Assembly (NCBI GenBank): GCA_028278335.1
Contig: JANQEN010000192.1
Location: 1 to 64,000, forward strand
Length of the DNA: 64,000 nt
Direction of reading: 5' to 3'
From: Chitinivibrionales bacterium
Lineage (GTDB): Bacteria > Fibrobacterota > Chitinivibrionia > Chitinivibrionales > JANQEN01
Made by a program: the position numbers and the translations under genes. Shown one piece after another: positions 20,634-30,689 of the stretch. The notes under the pieces are model-generated. The model searched no databases and was not told the DNA's origin. It saw only the letters and a list, made by a program, of their open reading frames with translations. Within the stretch, counting starts at the first letter, position 1, and each line of letters begins with the position of its first letter.

Positions 20634-21782
20634 GTGAGAAAGCAGGAACAAGTAAAGATATGTTATGTCGTTTCAACTTTGAGAGAGTGTGGTCCAACTA
20701 ACCAGCTCTTGAATATTCTTAAATATTTAGACGAAGATTCATATGCACCAAGTATTATTACATTGTCTCCTGAACCATCAAATACGATGATACAGGAGTT
20801 TCAAAAAATTGGTTGTCCAGTTAAATCTCTAAATTTGAGTAGAATAAAAGGTTTCTTATTTGGCAAAAAGAAACTCCGAACCCTTTTTCAAACAATAAAG
20901 CCACAACTAATTCATACACAGGGCGTTAGAGCTGATAGAATTGCCCAAAAAGCTAATCTAACGTTACCGCATGTGATGACTATTCGCAATTTTCCCAAAG
21001 AGGACATGCCCTCAAAATTTGGATTAATAAAGGGTACTACCTTGTCGTATCTACACTTATTAGCAATTAAAAGAGGGAGGAATGTCGTCACATGTTCTCA
21101 AAAGCTGTGTGAAAAATTTTATAAAATTGGATATTCACACCTTACGTTTGTTCAAAATGGGGTGGATGTAAACAAATTTACTCCTCAAAATGCAACGGAG
21201 AAAGAAGGGCTTAGAGAAAAGCTTGGTATTGAAGAAACAGCTCGAGTATTTATAGCCATTGGTAGTTTAATCCCAAGAAAAAATATGGAAACAATTATTG
21301 AAGCTTTTAAAAGATTTGGAAAAATTGGAGTAAAGCTATTCATATTGGGAGATGGTTTTTTAAAAGAAAGACTTCTTTCGAATGCAGAAAACAACAGGAA
21401 CGTCATTTTTGTTGGTCATACAAATAACGTGTTAGAATATTTAAAAATAGGAGATTTTTATATTTCAGCAGCTTTGTCAGAAGGATTGCCAAATACCGTA
21501 TTAGAAGCAATGGCGTGTAAAATCCCCCCTATTTTATCCAATATACCATCTCATCACGAAATATTTGAAAATGAGAAGTGGGATTACTTTTTTAATTCCT
21601 ATGATGTTGAGTCTCTCTATACATTAATGTGTCAGATACTAAAACAAAGTAGAGAAGAATTAGCACAGAAGGTACATTCGATTGTTGAACAAAAATTTAC
21701 CGCTCAAAAAATGTCATTGGCATATCAAGAGCGCTACAGAGCTTTGAGCATCCCAGCAACTATTGAGTTAAAGACAAAATGA
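20634..21782 (+). CDS. GT4 family glycosyltransferase
   Basis: CYVVSTLRECGPTNQLLNI, HTQGVRADRIA, FIAIGSLIPRKNMETIIEAF, AALSEGLPNTVLEAMACK; GTG start. Confidence 0.85.
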   Translation: MRKQEQVKICYVVSTLRECGPTNQLLNILKYLDEDSYAPSIITLSPEPSNTMIQEFQKIGCPVKSLNLSRIKGFLFGKKKLRTLFQTIKPQLIHTQGVRADRIAQKANLTLPHVMTIRNFPKEDMPSKFGLIKGTTLSYLHLLAIKRGRNVVTCSQKLCEKFYKIGYSHLTFVQNGVDVNKFTPQNATEKEGLREKLGIEETARVFIAIGSLIPRKNMETIIEAFKRFGKIGVKLFILGDGFLKERLLSNAENNRNVIFVGHTNNVLEYLKIGDFYISAALSEGLPNTVLEAMACKIPPILSNIPSHHEIFENEKWDYFFNSYDVESLYTLMCQILKQSREELAQKVHSIVEQKFTAQKMSLAYQERYRALSIPATIELKTK

Positions 21783-21829
21783 TTTATTATTTTTGGGACT
21801 CATGTTTTAAAAAATAAGGCTAATAACTC

Positions 21830-22942
21830 ATGGCAGACGATAAAAGCATTCTTTATATAATCTTTGATCTAAAAAGGGGTGGTGCCCAGGGCATGCTTTA
21901 TAATTTGTCAGCAATTGCAAAATTGAACAAATTTAATGTAAATATATTGTACTTTGCTAAAAATGATGAAATGTATAAGGATTTTAAAGAAATACAAATT
22001 CCAACATATCTTTTTTATAAGAAAAGATTTATCATGCAATTTATTGCATTTCGCAAATTGATAAAAAAAATTTCACCAGATATAGTGCATCTTCATACTG
22101 GCCTAGGGGGATTGGGGCTTGTTTTATTTATAAGATTGTGTGGTTTTAAAAAAATATTGCATACAGTTCACATTTTATCAGGACTCAAGCATACATTAAG
22201 AACTGGAATGTTTGAATTTTTTTCACAGTTTTTCATTCATAAATTTGTTCATGTATCTGAGAACTCCCAAAAGAGGCATCAATCTAAGTACTTAGTAAAT
22301 AAGAGGAAAAGTCTTTTAATTTACAATGGAATTAATTATCAAAAAATCCGTAATAAAATTCGTAAAAATAATGAACAATATACAAAAAAGAGCGGATTTC
22401 ATATTACAACAATAGCAAATTTGTCTGAGGTTAAAGGGCATATATATGCATTAAAGGCGATTCAAAAGCTGGTTGTTCGACACAATCAAGTTTATTACCA
22501 TATTGTTGGTGCTCCACGAAAAAATGATAATACACATTCGACAATAGATGCCTATATTAAGGAAAACAAGTTAGAATCCAATATAATTTGTCATGGTACT
22601 CAAGAAGATGTTTATCCCTTTCTGTTAAGAAGTGATCTCTATTTATGTACCTCAGAAGATGAGCTGTTACCGATGTCAATTTTAGAGGCTATGGCATGCC
22701 ATGTTCCTATTGTTGCAACAAGGGTTGGAGGAATTCCAGAACTATTAGGGCGGTCAAATGAGTTTGGCCTACTTGCAAAACCTAAAGATTTTGAAGATAT
22801 TTTTTATCAAATATTTCGAATGTATTCTGATAAGGCTTTGCGAAGTTATTACACCGAACAATCAAAAAAACGGGCAATGGATTTTAACTTTGATAATACC
22901 TTATGTAAATATATAGATCTTTATAATGACCTGTTGACATAG
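21830..22942 (+). CDS. GT4 family glycosyltransferase
   Basis: IIFDLKRGGAQGMLYNL, HLHTGLGGLGLV, EDELLPMSILEAMACHVPIVATRVGGIPELL. Confidence 0.88.
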   Translation: MADDKSILYIIFDLKRGGAQGMLYNLSAIAKLNKFNVNILYFAKNDEMYKDFKEIQIPTYLFYKKRFIMQFIAFRKLIKKISPDIVHLHTGLGGLGLVLFIRLCGFKKILHTVHILSGLKHTLRTGMFEFFSQFFIHKFVHVSENSQKRHQSKYLVNKRKSLLIYNGINYQKIRNKIRKNNEQYTKKSGFHITTIANLSEVKGHIYALKAIQKLVVRHNQVYYHIVGAPRKNDNTHSTIDAYIKENKLESNIICHGTQEDVYPFLLRSDLYLCTSEDELLPMSILEAMACHVPIVATRVGGIPELLGRSNEFGLLAKPKDFEDIFYQIFRMYSDKALRSYYTEQSKKRAMDFNFDNTLCKYIDLYNDLLT

Positions 22943-22988
22943 GTAATAAAAGAGCATGAGACTCCTTGTGATCGAGGTATACTAAATA

Positions 22989-24164
22989 ATGAAAATACTA
23001 ATTGTAACTACCGAGTTCCCCCCCTATGTTGGTGGTGCAGGATCATATAGTATGACCTTGGCAAAGGGTCTTGCTAAGTTAAATCATGAAGTCTCGATTT
23101 TTACAAAAAATTATACAACCTATAAAAATGATCAACAGGTCGTAGATGTAAATCTAAAGAATTTGGGCATTTTAATATATCGCCATCCATGGTTAAAGAA
23201 AATTTCATTACTATTTTGGCGATTTATTATTAAAAAGCATCTTTTAGTATTCAAATATGATCTTTGCCTTATAACAAACGAAGGTGCACAGATAATTCTA
23301 TGTTCGCCAAGTTTCAAACAACTAATGCCAAAATATGGCGTAATTATTCACGGTACTGAAATATCTCATCATTTCGAAAAAACGATACAGCTTAATCATT
23401 TTTTTTATTCAAGAAAGAACATGGAAGCTCTTTTATTGAATGCTCAAAGAGTTATTACGGTAAGTAAAAGTACGAAAGAGTGGATACAGAGAAGGCTTAA
23501 TCTTGGGAATAAAGCGGTTGAAGTCTTAAATTGTATTGATAGTGAGATATTTTGCTACAAACATGGCTTTAATGAAACAGCTTTAAGGCATGAGTATGGA
23601 ATTAAAGAGAGAGATATTTTGCTTATGTCAGCCTCTCGGTTAGTGGAAGATAAAGGGCAACATTTGGTAATTCAGGCTCTAAAAGAGATTGAGAAGAAAT
23701 TTGATAATGTAAAGCTCATTATATGTGGCGATGGGCCAAATAAATCAAAACTGATAGAATTAACCAAAAAACTACAACTTGAGAGTAAGGTAATATTTAC
23801 GAACCGAGTGAATATTTTAAAAATTCGAGATTTCTATCAAATTGCCGATGTATTTGTGTTGCTCAGCCTTAGAGGTAAAAAGGAAAGCTTTGGTCTTGTC
23901 TTTTTGGAGGCAAATGCTTGCAAGACTCCCGTTATAGGTTCTCGTGCTGGTGGAATGATTGAGGCGATTGAAGATGAATACTCTGGATACCTTGTAGATC
24001 CAAATAACATGGAACAAATTGTTAAAACGTTGACACTGATGATCATCGATAGAAGTCTACGACTAAGTCTTGCAGAAAATGGATACAAACGGGTTCAAGA
24101 AAAATTTACCGAGACTCAACTGGCAAAAAATGTTATTAGGAAGTTGTTGAGCCAACAACATTAG
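22989..24164 (+). CDS. GT4 family glycosyltransferase
   Basis: ILIVTTEFPPYVGGAGSYSMTLAKGL, MSASRLVEDKGQHLVIQAL, ESFGLVFLEANACKTPVIGSRAGGMIEAI. Confidence 0.9.
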   Translation: MKILIVTTEFPPYVGGAGSYSMTLAKGLAKLNHEVSIFTKNYTTYKNDQQVVDVNLKNLGILIYRHPWLKKISLLFWRFIIKKHLLVFKYDLCLITNEGAQIILCSPSFKQLMPKYGVIIHGTEISHHFEKTIQLNHFFYSRKNMEALLLNAQRVITVSKSTKEWIQRRLNLGNKAVEVLNCIDSEIFCYKHGFNETALRHEYGIKERDILLMSASRLVEDKGQHLVIQALKEIEKKFDNVKLIICGDGPNKSKLIELTKKLQLESKVIFTNRVNILKIRDFYQIADVFVLLSLRGKKESFGLVFLEANACKTPVIGSRAGGMIEAIEDEYSGYLVDPNNMEQIVKTLTLMIIDRSLRLSLAENGYKRVQEKFTETQLAKNVIRKLLSQQH

Positions 24165-24192
24165 AATTGAATGGATTATTGCATATATCAAT

Positions 24193-25452
24193 ATGGCACA
24201 ATTTACATTGTTTGAAAAAATACTAGCACGATTTCTGTCAAGATTTCCCTTTCTAAAAAAAGGAATCAAGCGTTCCTATCAGACTATAAATTTTATTATA
24301 TATAGAAAGAAACATGCCTATAAATCAAAATTTCCTATTGTAAAAATAGCCAGTGGGAATAAAGAGTCATTCTTTGGTTATTATGATAATTCACCCATTA
24401 ATGAGTCCAATGAGTACATCCTTTTTCATAGTGTCGAAAAAAATGGTACAAAAAATGTGCCAGATAGCACACAACCAATAAAGATTTATCTTACCGAATG
24501 TAGAACGAGTCAGACTATTGAGATAGATGAATCATATGCATACAATTGGCAACAGGGCACTAAATTACAATGGCTAAATACAAGGAAATTTATCTATAAT
24601 GCCTTTGAAGATGGCATGTATATTTCAAAAATTATTGACGTGACAAGCAAAAGTTTTATAAAAAAAATTAAAATTCCAATTTATGATTGTTTTCAAGATA
24701 TTTTTGCTCTCTCCTTAAATTTTAATCGATTACACCAATTAAGACCTGATTATGGCTATCGTAAAAAAAATGAAGCAATTGACTATATGAAAAATCATAA
24801 TGATGGAATCTTTCATATTGATTTTTTAACCGGCAACATCAGTTTAATTATTACAATCGAGAGATTGATTGCATTACATAAAAAACCGTCTATGCATGGG
24901 GCAAAGCACCTTGTTAATCATATTATGATCTCACCTGATGGAAATCATTTTGTTTTTCTACACAGATGGATCACATCAAGGGGTATTCGCTTTGATAGCC
25001 TTGTCTTAAGTGATAGTAAGGGAGAGAGAGTATCTATCTTGGCGGATGATAATATGGTGAGTCATTGTTGTTGGTATGGGAATGAACATATTATTGGCTA
25101 TTTAACACATAAAATGTTGGGTGATCAGTTTTATACAATCAATATTAAGACTAATGACGTGGTGCCTCTTTCAACAATATTGTCGAAATTTGGTGATGGT
25201 CATCCAAGCTTTTTCCAAAATAAAATGGTATGTGATTCCTATCCAAACAAGGCTAGGTATAAACAACTATTTATATTTAATAAAGAGACCGAGGAAATTG
25301 AGGATATTGGTGAGTTTCTTGAACCATTAAATTATAATGGTGAAACGAGATGCGATCTTCATCCTAGATGGTCTTTAGACGGTAAGTCAATATTTTTTGA
25401 CTCTGTTCATGAAGGAAAACGACATTTATATATGACAAAACTGGGCTTGTAG
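24193..25452 (+). CDS. Predicted beta-propeller-like protein of unknown role inside the glycan locus
   Basis: 419 aa with repeated propeller-like blades (SPDGNHFVFLHRW, HPRWSLDGKSIFFDSVHEGKRHLYM) and a conserved-looking FFGYYDNSPINESNEYILFH segment; no GT motif recognised. Confidence 0.55.
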   Translation: MAQFTLFEKILARFLSRFPFLKKGIKRSYQTINFIIYRKKHAYKSKFPIVKIASGNKESFFGYYDNSPINESNEYILFHSVEKNGTKNVPDSTQPIKIYLTECRTSQTIEIDESYAYNWQQGTKLQWLNTRKFIYNAFEDGMYISKIIDVTSKSFIKKIKIPIYDCFQDIFALSLNFNRLHQLRPDYGYRKKNEAIDYMKNHNDGIFHIDFLTGNISLIITIERLIALHKKPSMHGAKHLVNHIMISPDGNHFVFLHRWITSRGIRFDSLVLSDSKGERVSILADDNMVSHCCWYGNEHIIGYLTHKMLGDQFYTINIKTNDVVPLSTILSKFGDGHPSFFQNKMVCDSYPNKARYKQLFIFNKETEEIEDIGEFLEPLNYNGETRCDLHPRWSLDGKSIFFDSVHEGKRHLYMTKLGL

Positions 25453-25455
25453 AAT

Positions 25456-26277
25456 TTGAGTACACATATAGACATTCGTGTTTTATTACCGGTAGTAAAA
25501 AATGATAGAGTTGATTTTTTTATAAAGGCCGTTGAAAGCATTTTACGTCAGTCATTTCGGGATTTTTCTTTGGTCGTTTGTATTGATGGTCCCTCGTCAG
25601 AATCTATTGATGCATATTTGGAATCAATTCAAACCAAAGATAGTAGACTTGAACTGTTTAGAAATAAAGTAAATGTTGGTTTAGCTACAACTTTAAATAG
25701 AGCCATTAAAAAATTTGACGCTGATATCTATGTTAGAATGGATTCTGATGATATTGCTCGAAATGACAGAATTGAGAAGATTGTTGCTGAATTCAATAAG
25801 AAGCCAGAGGTTCTTCTTGTTGGGTCGGAATGTATTGAAATAGATGAAAATGGTGTTGAAACGTTTTATAAAAAAATGCCTTCCCAGAAGAAGTTGTTAC
25901 CTTGGGCATACACAAGAAATCCCTTTGGGCATTCGACGGTTGCCTTTAGAAGAGAATTCATCAACTCTGTTGGATTTTACAATGAGAAGTTCAAGAAAAG
26001 TCAAGATTATGATTTGTGGGCAAGAGCAATAATGCTAAATGTTAAAATGTATAATATTCATGAACCACTGATTTATTTTAGAACCACTCAAGATTTTTGG
26101 AAAAGAAGAACAAGCTGGGTTAATATAAAAAATGAGGTGAAAGTATCACTCATGCTTATTAAACACTTTAATGCCTATCTGCGTTTGCCGAAACTTGGTA
26201 TGAAAGTGTTGCTAAGAATTGTATTAAAGTATGCACCAATTGGCTTAAATAAATTTGCATATAAGGTTTTTAGATAG
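25456..26277 (+). CDS. GT2 family glycosyltransferase
   Basis: VLLPVVKNDRVDFFIKAVESILRQSFRDF, NVGLATTLNRAIK, RMDSDDIA; TTG start. Confidence 0.87.
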   Translation: MSTHIDIRVLLPVVKNDRVDFFIKAVESILRQSFRDFSLVVCIDGPSSESIDAYLESIQTKDSRLELFRNKVNVGLATTLNRAIKKFDADIYVRMDSDDIARNDRIEKIVAEFNKKPEVLLVGSECIEIDENGVETFYKKMPSQKKLLPWAYTRNPFGHSTVAFRREFINSVGFYNEKFKKSQDYDLWARAIMLNVKMYNIHEPLIYFRTTQDFWKRRTSWVNIKNEVKVSLMLIKHFNAYLRLPKLGMKVLLRIVLKYAPIGLNKFAYKVFR

Positions 26278-26312
26278 CGATTAAATTTTATATTTAGGAT
26301 TATGTAATTTAC

Positions 26313-27092
26313 ATGGTTTATACTAAATCAGAGATTCTAACGTTTCAAAAATTATCAAAGAACTTCTATTTATTGAAATTTAAATGGAGTTCTGAGAATG
26401 ATACACCACTACCGGGTCAATTTTTCACTATAAGAGTTTCTGATACCACAGTACCATTGCTTCGTAGACCTTTTGCTTTTTCTAATTTTGATATTACTGG
26501 CAATACAGCTTCCTTTATTTTTGAGAAAAAGGGTGTTGGTACTGAGATGCTTGCTGCAATGGGTGTAAATGAGGAGCTCGATATTATCGGTCCTTTGGGA
26601 AACACGTTTTTTCAACCTCAAGATGATCGACCAATTATTCTTGTTGCTGGTGGCATTGGATTAGGGCCAATGCTTTTTTTAGCTGAGACGCTACAAAGGG
26701 GAAATAAAGTTTTTAATTTTGTTTTTGGGGCAAAAAGTAAAACATTAATTCCGAATCAAAATATTTTTAAAAATATAAATCCAGTCATTTGCACTGATGA
26801 TGGCTCTGATGGATTTAGTGGAACAACAATAGACTATTTAAAAAGCATAAATGATGATGGCATTCTAAATAGCGGCCATCTGATGGCATGCGGTCCTTTG
26901 CCAATGTTAAAAGCTTGTCATGAATTCGCATTAGAAAATTCTACGAGTTGCCAGGTTTCTCTTGAGCAGACCATGGCCTGCGGTGTTGGTGCGTGTATGG
27001 GGTGTGTTGTTAAAATAAAACAGGAACCAGGATTTGCTCGAGTCTGCAAAGAGGGGACAGTTTTTAATAGCAAGGATATCCTATGGACCTAA
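26313..27092 (+). CDS. pyrK: Dihydroorotate dehydrogenase B electron transfer subunit
   Basis: PLLRRPFAFS, VAGGIGLGPMLFLAETL, CGPLPML, and [2Fe-2S]-type MACGVGACMGCVVK...RVC. Confidence 0.92.
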   Translation: MVYTKSEILTFQKLSKNFYLLKFKWSSENDTPLPGQFFTIRVSDTTVPLLRRPFAFSNFDITGNTASFIFEKKGVGTEMLAAMGVNEELDIIGPLGNTFFQPQDDRPIILVAGGIGLGPMLFLAETLQRGNKVFNFVFGAKSKTLIPNQNIFKNINPVICTDDGSDGFSGTTIDYLKSINDDGILNSGHLMACGPLPMLKACHEFALENSTSCQVSLEQTMACGVGACMGCVVKIKQEPGFARVCKEGTVFNSKDILWT

Positions 27093-27991
27093 GCGTAAAG
27101 ATTGGAAAAAGCACCTTAGCCAACCCAATCGGAGTGGCATCTGGTACATTTGGGTATGGAAGTGAATATGAGAAATTGATTGATTTCTCCTCAATTGGGG
27201 CAATCTACACTAAAGCGGTAACCCTCCATCCTCGTGCTGGAAATGATATGCCCCGTATCATCGAGACACCATCGGGGTTACTTAATTCTATTGGTCTTGC
27301 AAATGTTGGTGTTGATAAGTTTATAACAGATAAGCTGCCTTTTTTACGCACCCTTCCCAGTGCAATTATTCCAAATATTGCCGGAGCAACAGAGGATGAA
27401 TATTATTCAGTTGTTAAAAAATTAGATTCCTCAAACGAGATATTTGGTTATGAAATTAATATTTCCTGCCCAAATGTAAAAAAAGGAGCCCTAGCCTTTG
27501 GGACTGATCCAGAGATGGTTGAGTCACTTACTGAAAATCTAAGAGCATTAACAGAGAAACCTCTTATAATTAAATTAACACCAAATGTGACGGATATTTC
27601 AGTTATAGCCAAAGCTGCTGAAAATGGTGGGGCTGATGCAATCTCGTGCATTAATACACTCATTGGAATGGTTATTGATATTAATAATAAGAGGCCCGTC
27701 CTTGCAGCTGGAACAGGGGGATTATCAGGCCCAGGAATTAGACCAGTTGCCGTAGCTATGACATTTAAGGTTTGTAAAGCGGTAGATATTCCGGTTATTG
27801 GCATGGGGGGCATAATGAATGATGAGGATGCCCTTCAGTTCTTTTTGGCTGGTGCCTCAGCAATACAGATTGGAACTGGAAATTTTGTTGATCCACTCAT
27901 ATCAAATAAAATATTGGAGGGAGTTCAAAACTACTGCAAAGAAGAGAGGGTAAATACAATATTAGAATTGCATGGTCTATTTTTATCATAA
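27083..27991 (+). CDS. pyrD: Dihydroorotate dehydrogenase B catalytic subunit
   Basis: [72 protein letters not shown]. Confidence 0.95.
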   Translation: MDLSVKIGKSTLANPIGVASGTFGYGSEYEKLIDFSSIGAIYTKAVTLHPRAGNDMPRIIETPSGLLNSIGLANVGVDKFITDKLPFLRTLPSAIIPNIAGATEDEYYSVVKKLDSSNEIFGYEINISCPNVKKGALAFGTDPEMVESLTENLRALTEKPLIIKLTPNVTDISVIAKAAENGGADAISCINTLIGMVIDINNKRPVLAAGTGGLSGPGIRPVAVAMTFKVCKAVDIPVIGMGGIMNDEDALQFFLAGASAIQIGTGNFVDPLISNKILEGVQNYCKEERVNTILELHGLFLS

Positions 27992-28055
27992 TCTTGTTAT
28001 TTTGGAGGAACCCATTTCAACTAGACCTTATATAGCTCACTTGAACAAAAATTGC

Positions 28056-28487
28056 ATGATATTGCCTCTGACCTTTTTTTTTAGTATTATTCTTTGTTTG
28101 TTTTTGAATTGTAGTGCCAGCAACAATATTCGTCCATCGTCAAAAAACTCGGTAAAAGTAAATACTAAAACAAGTAAGTCCATTCAGAAACAGCATAAAA
28201 GTGAGGGTGTTGCCTCGTATTATGGAAGAAAGTTTCATGGCAGAACCACTGCTAGTGGTGAACCGTATAACATGTATGCAATGACTGCTGCCCATAACAC
28301 TTTCCCTTTTAATACCAAAATCAAGGTAACCAATTTGGAAAATGGTAAAAGTGTCATTGTTCGGATCAATGATAGAGGGCCGAGTATCAAGGGAAGGATT
28401 ATTGATCTTTCTTACAAAGCTGCAAAGAGAATTGATATGATTGAGAAGGGAACAGTACAAGTAGTGTTAGAGCTGGTTAAGGAATAA
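28056..28487 (+). CDS. RlpA-like double-psi beta-barrel lipoprotein
   Basis: [22 protein letters not shown] lipobox; [59 protein letters not shown]. Start at 28056 preferred to 27972. Confidence 0.9.
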   Translation: MILPLTFFFSIILCLFLNCSASNNIRPSSKNSVKVNTKTSKSIQKQHKSEGVASYYGRKFHGRTTASGEPYNMYAMTAAHNTFPFNTKIKVTNLENGKSVIVRINDRGPSIKGRIIDLSYKAAKRIDMIEKGTVQVVLELVKE

Positions 28488-28488
28488 A

Positions 28489-29442
28489 ATGCGCCTATTG
28501 CCGACTCCCTCTTATATACCAACGATTAAAGGATTGTGGAATAATTTTTTAAAGCGTGAGGCTGTGTATCCATTTTATGCATCTTTTAAGATTACCTCTC
28601 GTTGTCATTTTGGATGCCCTTTTTGTAATATGAATAAAGATTTAAGTCTTGACCTTTCCACAGAAGAGGTGAAACTAATATTAGATAATCTTTCTCGATC
28701 ACCAATTCTTATGACAAGTTTTGAAGGAGGGGAGCCACTTTTACGAGATGATATTGGTGAGCTTCTTGAATACGCTCAACAATGTAAATTTTATCTTTTA
28801 TTTACCACCAGCGCGAAAAACATGTTTGATTATTCCATTGAGAAGTACGCAAAATATATTGATTTCTTACATATCTCAATTGATGAAGGGCACGATAATC
28901 TTGGAATGTTTGAGCAGCTTCCAAAAATTGCAAACCTTTCAACTCAAGTATCTGTTCAAGTTGTTGTCACTCAGGAAACCATCGAAAATCTTGAAGATAA
29001 GGTGAGAACGTGCTATAATGCGGGAGTAAATATTGTAATAATTCCTGCATCTCCAATGGAAGGGGCAAAACATAGCTTTCCCAATATAGACGAGCTCGAA
29101 TCAATCATTTTGGAGCTATATAAGAAATATCCAAGAACTATTCACACTCCAATTGGATATTTTAAAGCGTTTCGAAATCAAAGATGCTCCTCAGCGTCAA
29201 TAATTATTGCCCCGGATGGACTTTTATATTACCCATGCCATATTTTGGAATCTAAAGGACCCGATTTACGAAAAGTTGATCTCTCTAAATGGTTGCTATC
29301 TGCGGATGCAAAAAAACTCAGGCAAACCATGAACATCTGTCAAAAGAATTGTGGTTGGTATCAGTATTACTCTATTAATTCTTATATCTCACCCTCCACA
29401 GTATTCCAAAGCTTGGGCCCAATTTTTAAAAAGAGGTCATGA
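28489..29442 (+). CDS. Radical SAM protein with SPASM-like C-terminal cysteines
   Basis: CHFGCPFC (CX3CX2C), FEGGEPLLRDD, APDGLLYYPCH and MNICQKNC. Confidence 0.85.
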   Translation: MRLLPTPSYIPTIKGLWNNFLKREAVYPFYASFKITSRCHFGCPFCNMNKDLSLDLSTEEVKLILDNLSRSPILMTSFEGGEPLLRDDIGELLEYAQQCKFYLLFTTSAKNMFDYSIEKYAKYIDFLHISIDEGHDNLGMFEQLPKIANLSTQVSVQVVVTQETIENLEDKVRTCYNAGVNIVIIPASPMEGAKHSFPNIDELESIILELYKKYPRTIHTPIGYFKAFRNQRCSSASIIIAPDGLLYYPCHILESKGPDLRKVDLSKWLLSADAKKLRQTMNICQKNCGWYQYYSINSYISPSTVFQSLGPIFKKRS

Positions 29443-29519
29443 ATAGTCATGTTAAGTGAAAAATTTTGTATTTTATTCAATCAAGTTAAAGGCACTTTTT
29501 TATTGAGTAAGGTAATAGT

Positions 29520-30689
29520 ATGAAAGATTTTTTTGATTTTACTTCTTTTATAGTAGTATTGTTTAAGCGATGGAAGTTAATACTAGCTAACTGTTTTCTA
29601 ATTAGTATAATAGCAATTGGTTATAGTTTTTACTTTGCAGAAAAGCAATTTGTATCATCTATTACATTTCTCCCACCTCCAAAAGAAAACTCAATGTTTG
29701 GATTTATGCCAAATATTTCTGCATTACCACTTTCTTATTCCTCAAATATCATGCCTCAACAAATCGCAACTATCTTTAATAGTAAGGCTTTGCGAAGAAG
29801 AATAATTGAAAAATTTAATTATTACCAAAAATTTGAATTACATGCCAACCCTAATAAATTTGAGGTAGCTAACAGGCGACTTAAGCGAGACATCCTTATG
29901 GAAATAGAAGAAACAGGAAGTCTTGGTGTTGCAACACATATTTCCTATGCTTTAAGCTCTTATCATACTTCTCCTGATACGTGTTATCAAATTGTTAAAT
30001 ATGCATTTTTCCTTATTGATTCAATGTTAAATCATGTAAATGTCGATAGAGGTAAACAACATAGACAGTTTATTGAAGGACAATTAGAGCTTAATCGAGC
30101 TATATATGATAGCTTGCAAGTGGAATTTAACAAATTTCAAAAAGAAAATAAGGTGTACAATATTTCGCAACAGGTGAAGCTTACCTTAGAAAGCTATGCC
30201 ACCCTTAAAGCTCAGCTTATTGCAAATGAAATTAAGTTAAAGGAATTGAGAATAGATTATAGTAGTACTTTTCCTCTGGTCCAGGAGTTACAAAAGAAAA
30301 ATGCTGTTTTAAGACATAGGATAAGGGGGCTTGAAAAAAGCTCTGATCCTGATGTTTTCATTGGGCTTGTTAAATCGGCTGATCTTGCTCCTATATATAA
30401 AGAGTTTTTACGGGGGATTGAAGTTCAGGATAGATTGATCTTGCTGCTTACTCAGCAACTTGAAGAGGCACGATTAAAGGAGGCGAGAGATTTCTCAAGC
30501 TTAAAAATTATTGATCCAGCCTTTGTGCCAGAATATAAAGTAAGACCTAAGCGCCTGGTGCTTTGTGTTGTGATATTTTCTGTATATATGATTATTGTTC
30601 TTTCATTAATAATACTGCACCATGTTTTTATAACATACATTGTTAACACAAAATTATTTAATGAACTCCTTAAGGTCTTTAAAAAATAG
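29520..30689 (+). CDS. Wzz-type chain-length determinant/polysaccharide co-polymerase (no kinase domain)
   Basis: N-terminal TM, YVASITFLPPP-like segment, long coiled coil, C-terminal VPEYKVRPKRLVLCVVIFSVYMIIVLSL. Confidence 0.8.
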   Translation: MKDFFDFTSFIVVLFKRWKLILANCFLISIIAIGYSFYFAEKQFVSSITFLPPPKENSMFGFMPNISALPLSYSSNIMPQQIATIFNSKALRRRIIEKFNYYQKFELHANPNKFEVANRRLKRDILMEIEETGSLGVATHISYALSSYHTSPDTCYQIVKYAFFLIDSMLNHVNVDRGKQHRQFIEGQLELNRAIYDSLQVEFNKFQKENKVYNISQQVKLTLESYATLKAQLIANEIKLKELRIDYSSTFPLVQELQKKNAVLRHRIRGLEKSSDPDVFIGLVKSADLAPIYKEFLRGIEVQDRLILLLTQQLEEARLKEARDFSSLKIIDPAFVPEYKVRPKRLVLCVVIFSVYMIIVLSLIILHHVFITYIVNTKLFNELLKVFKK

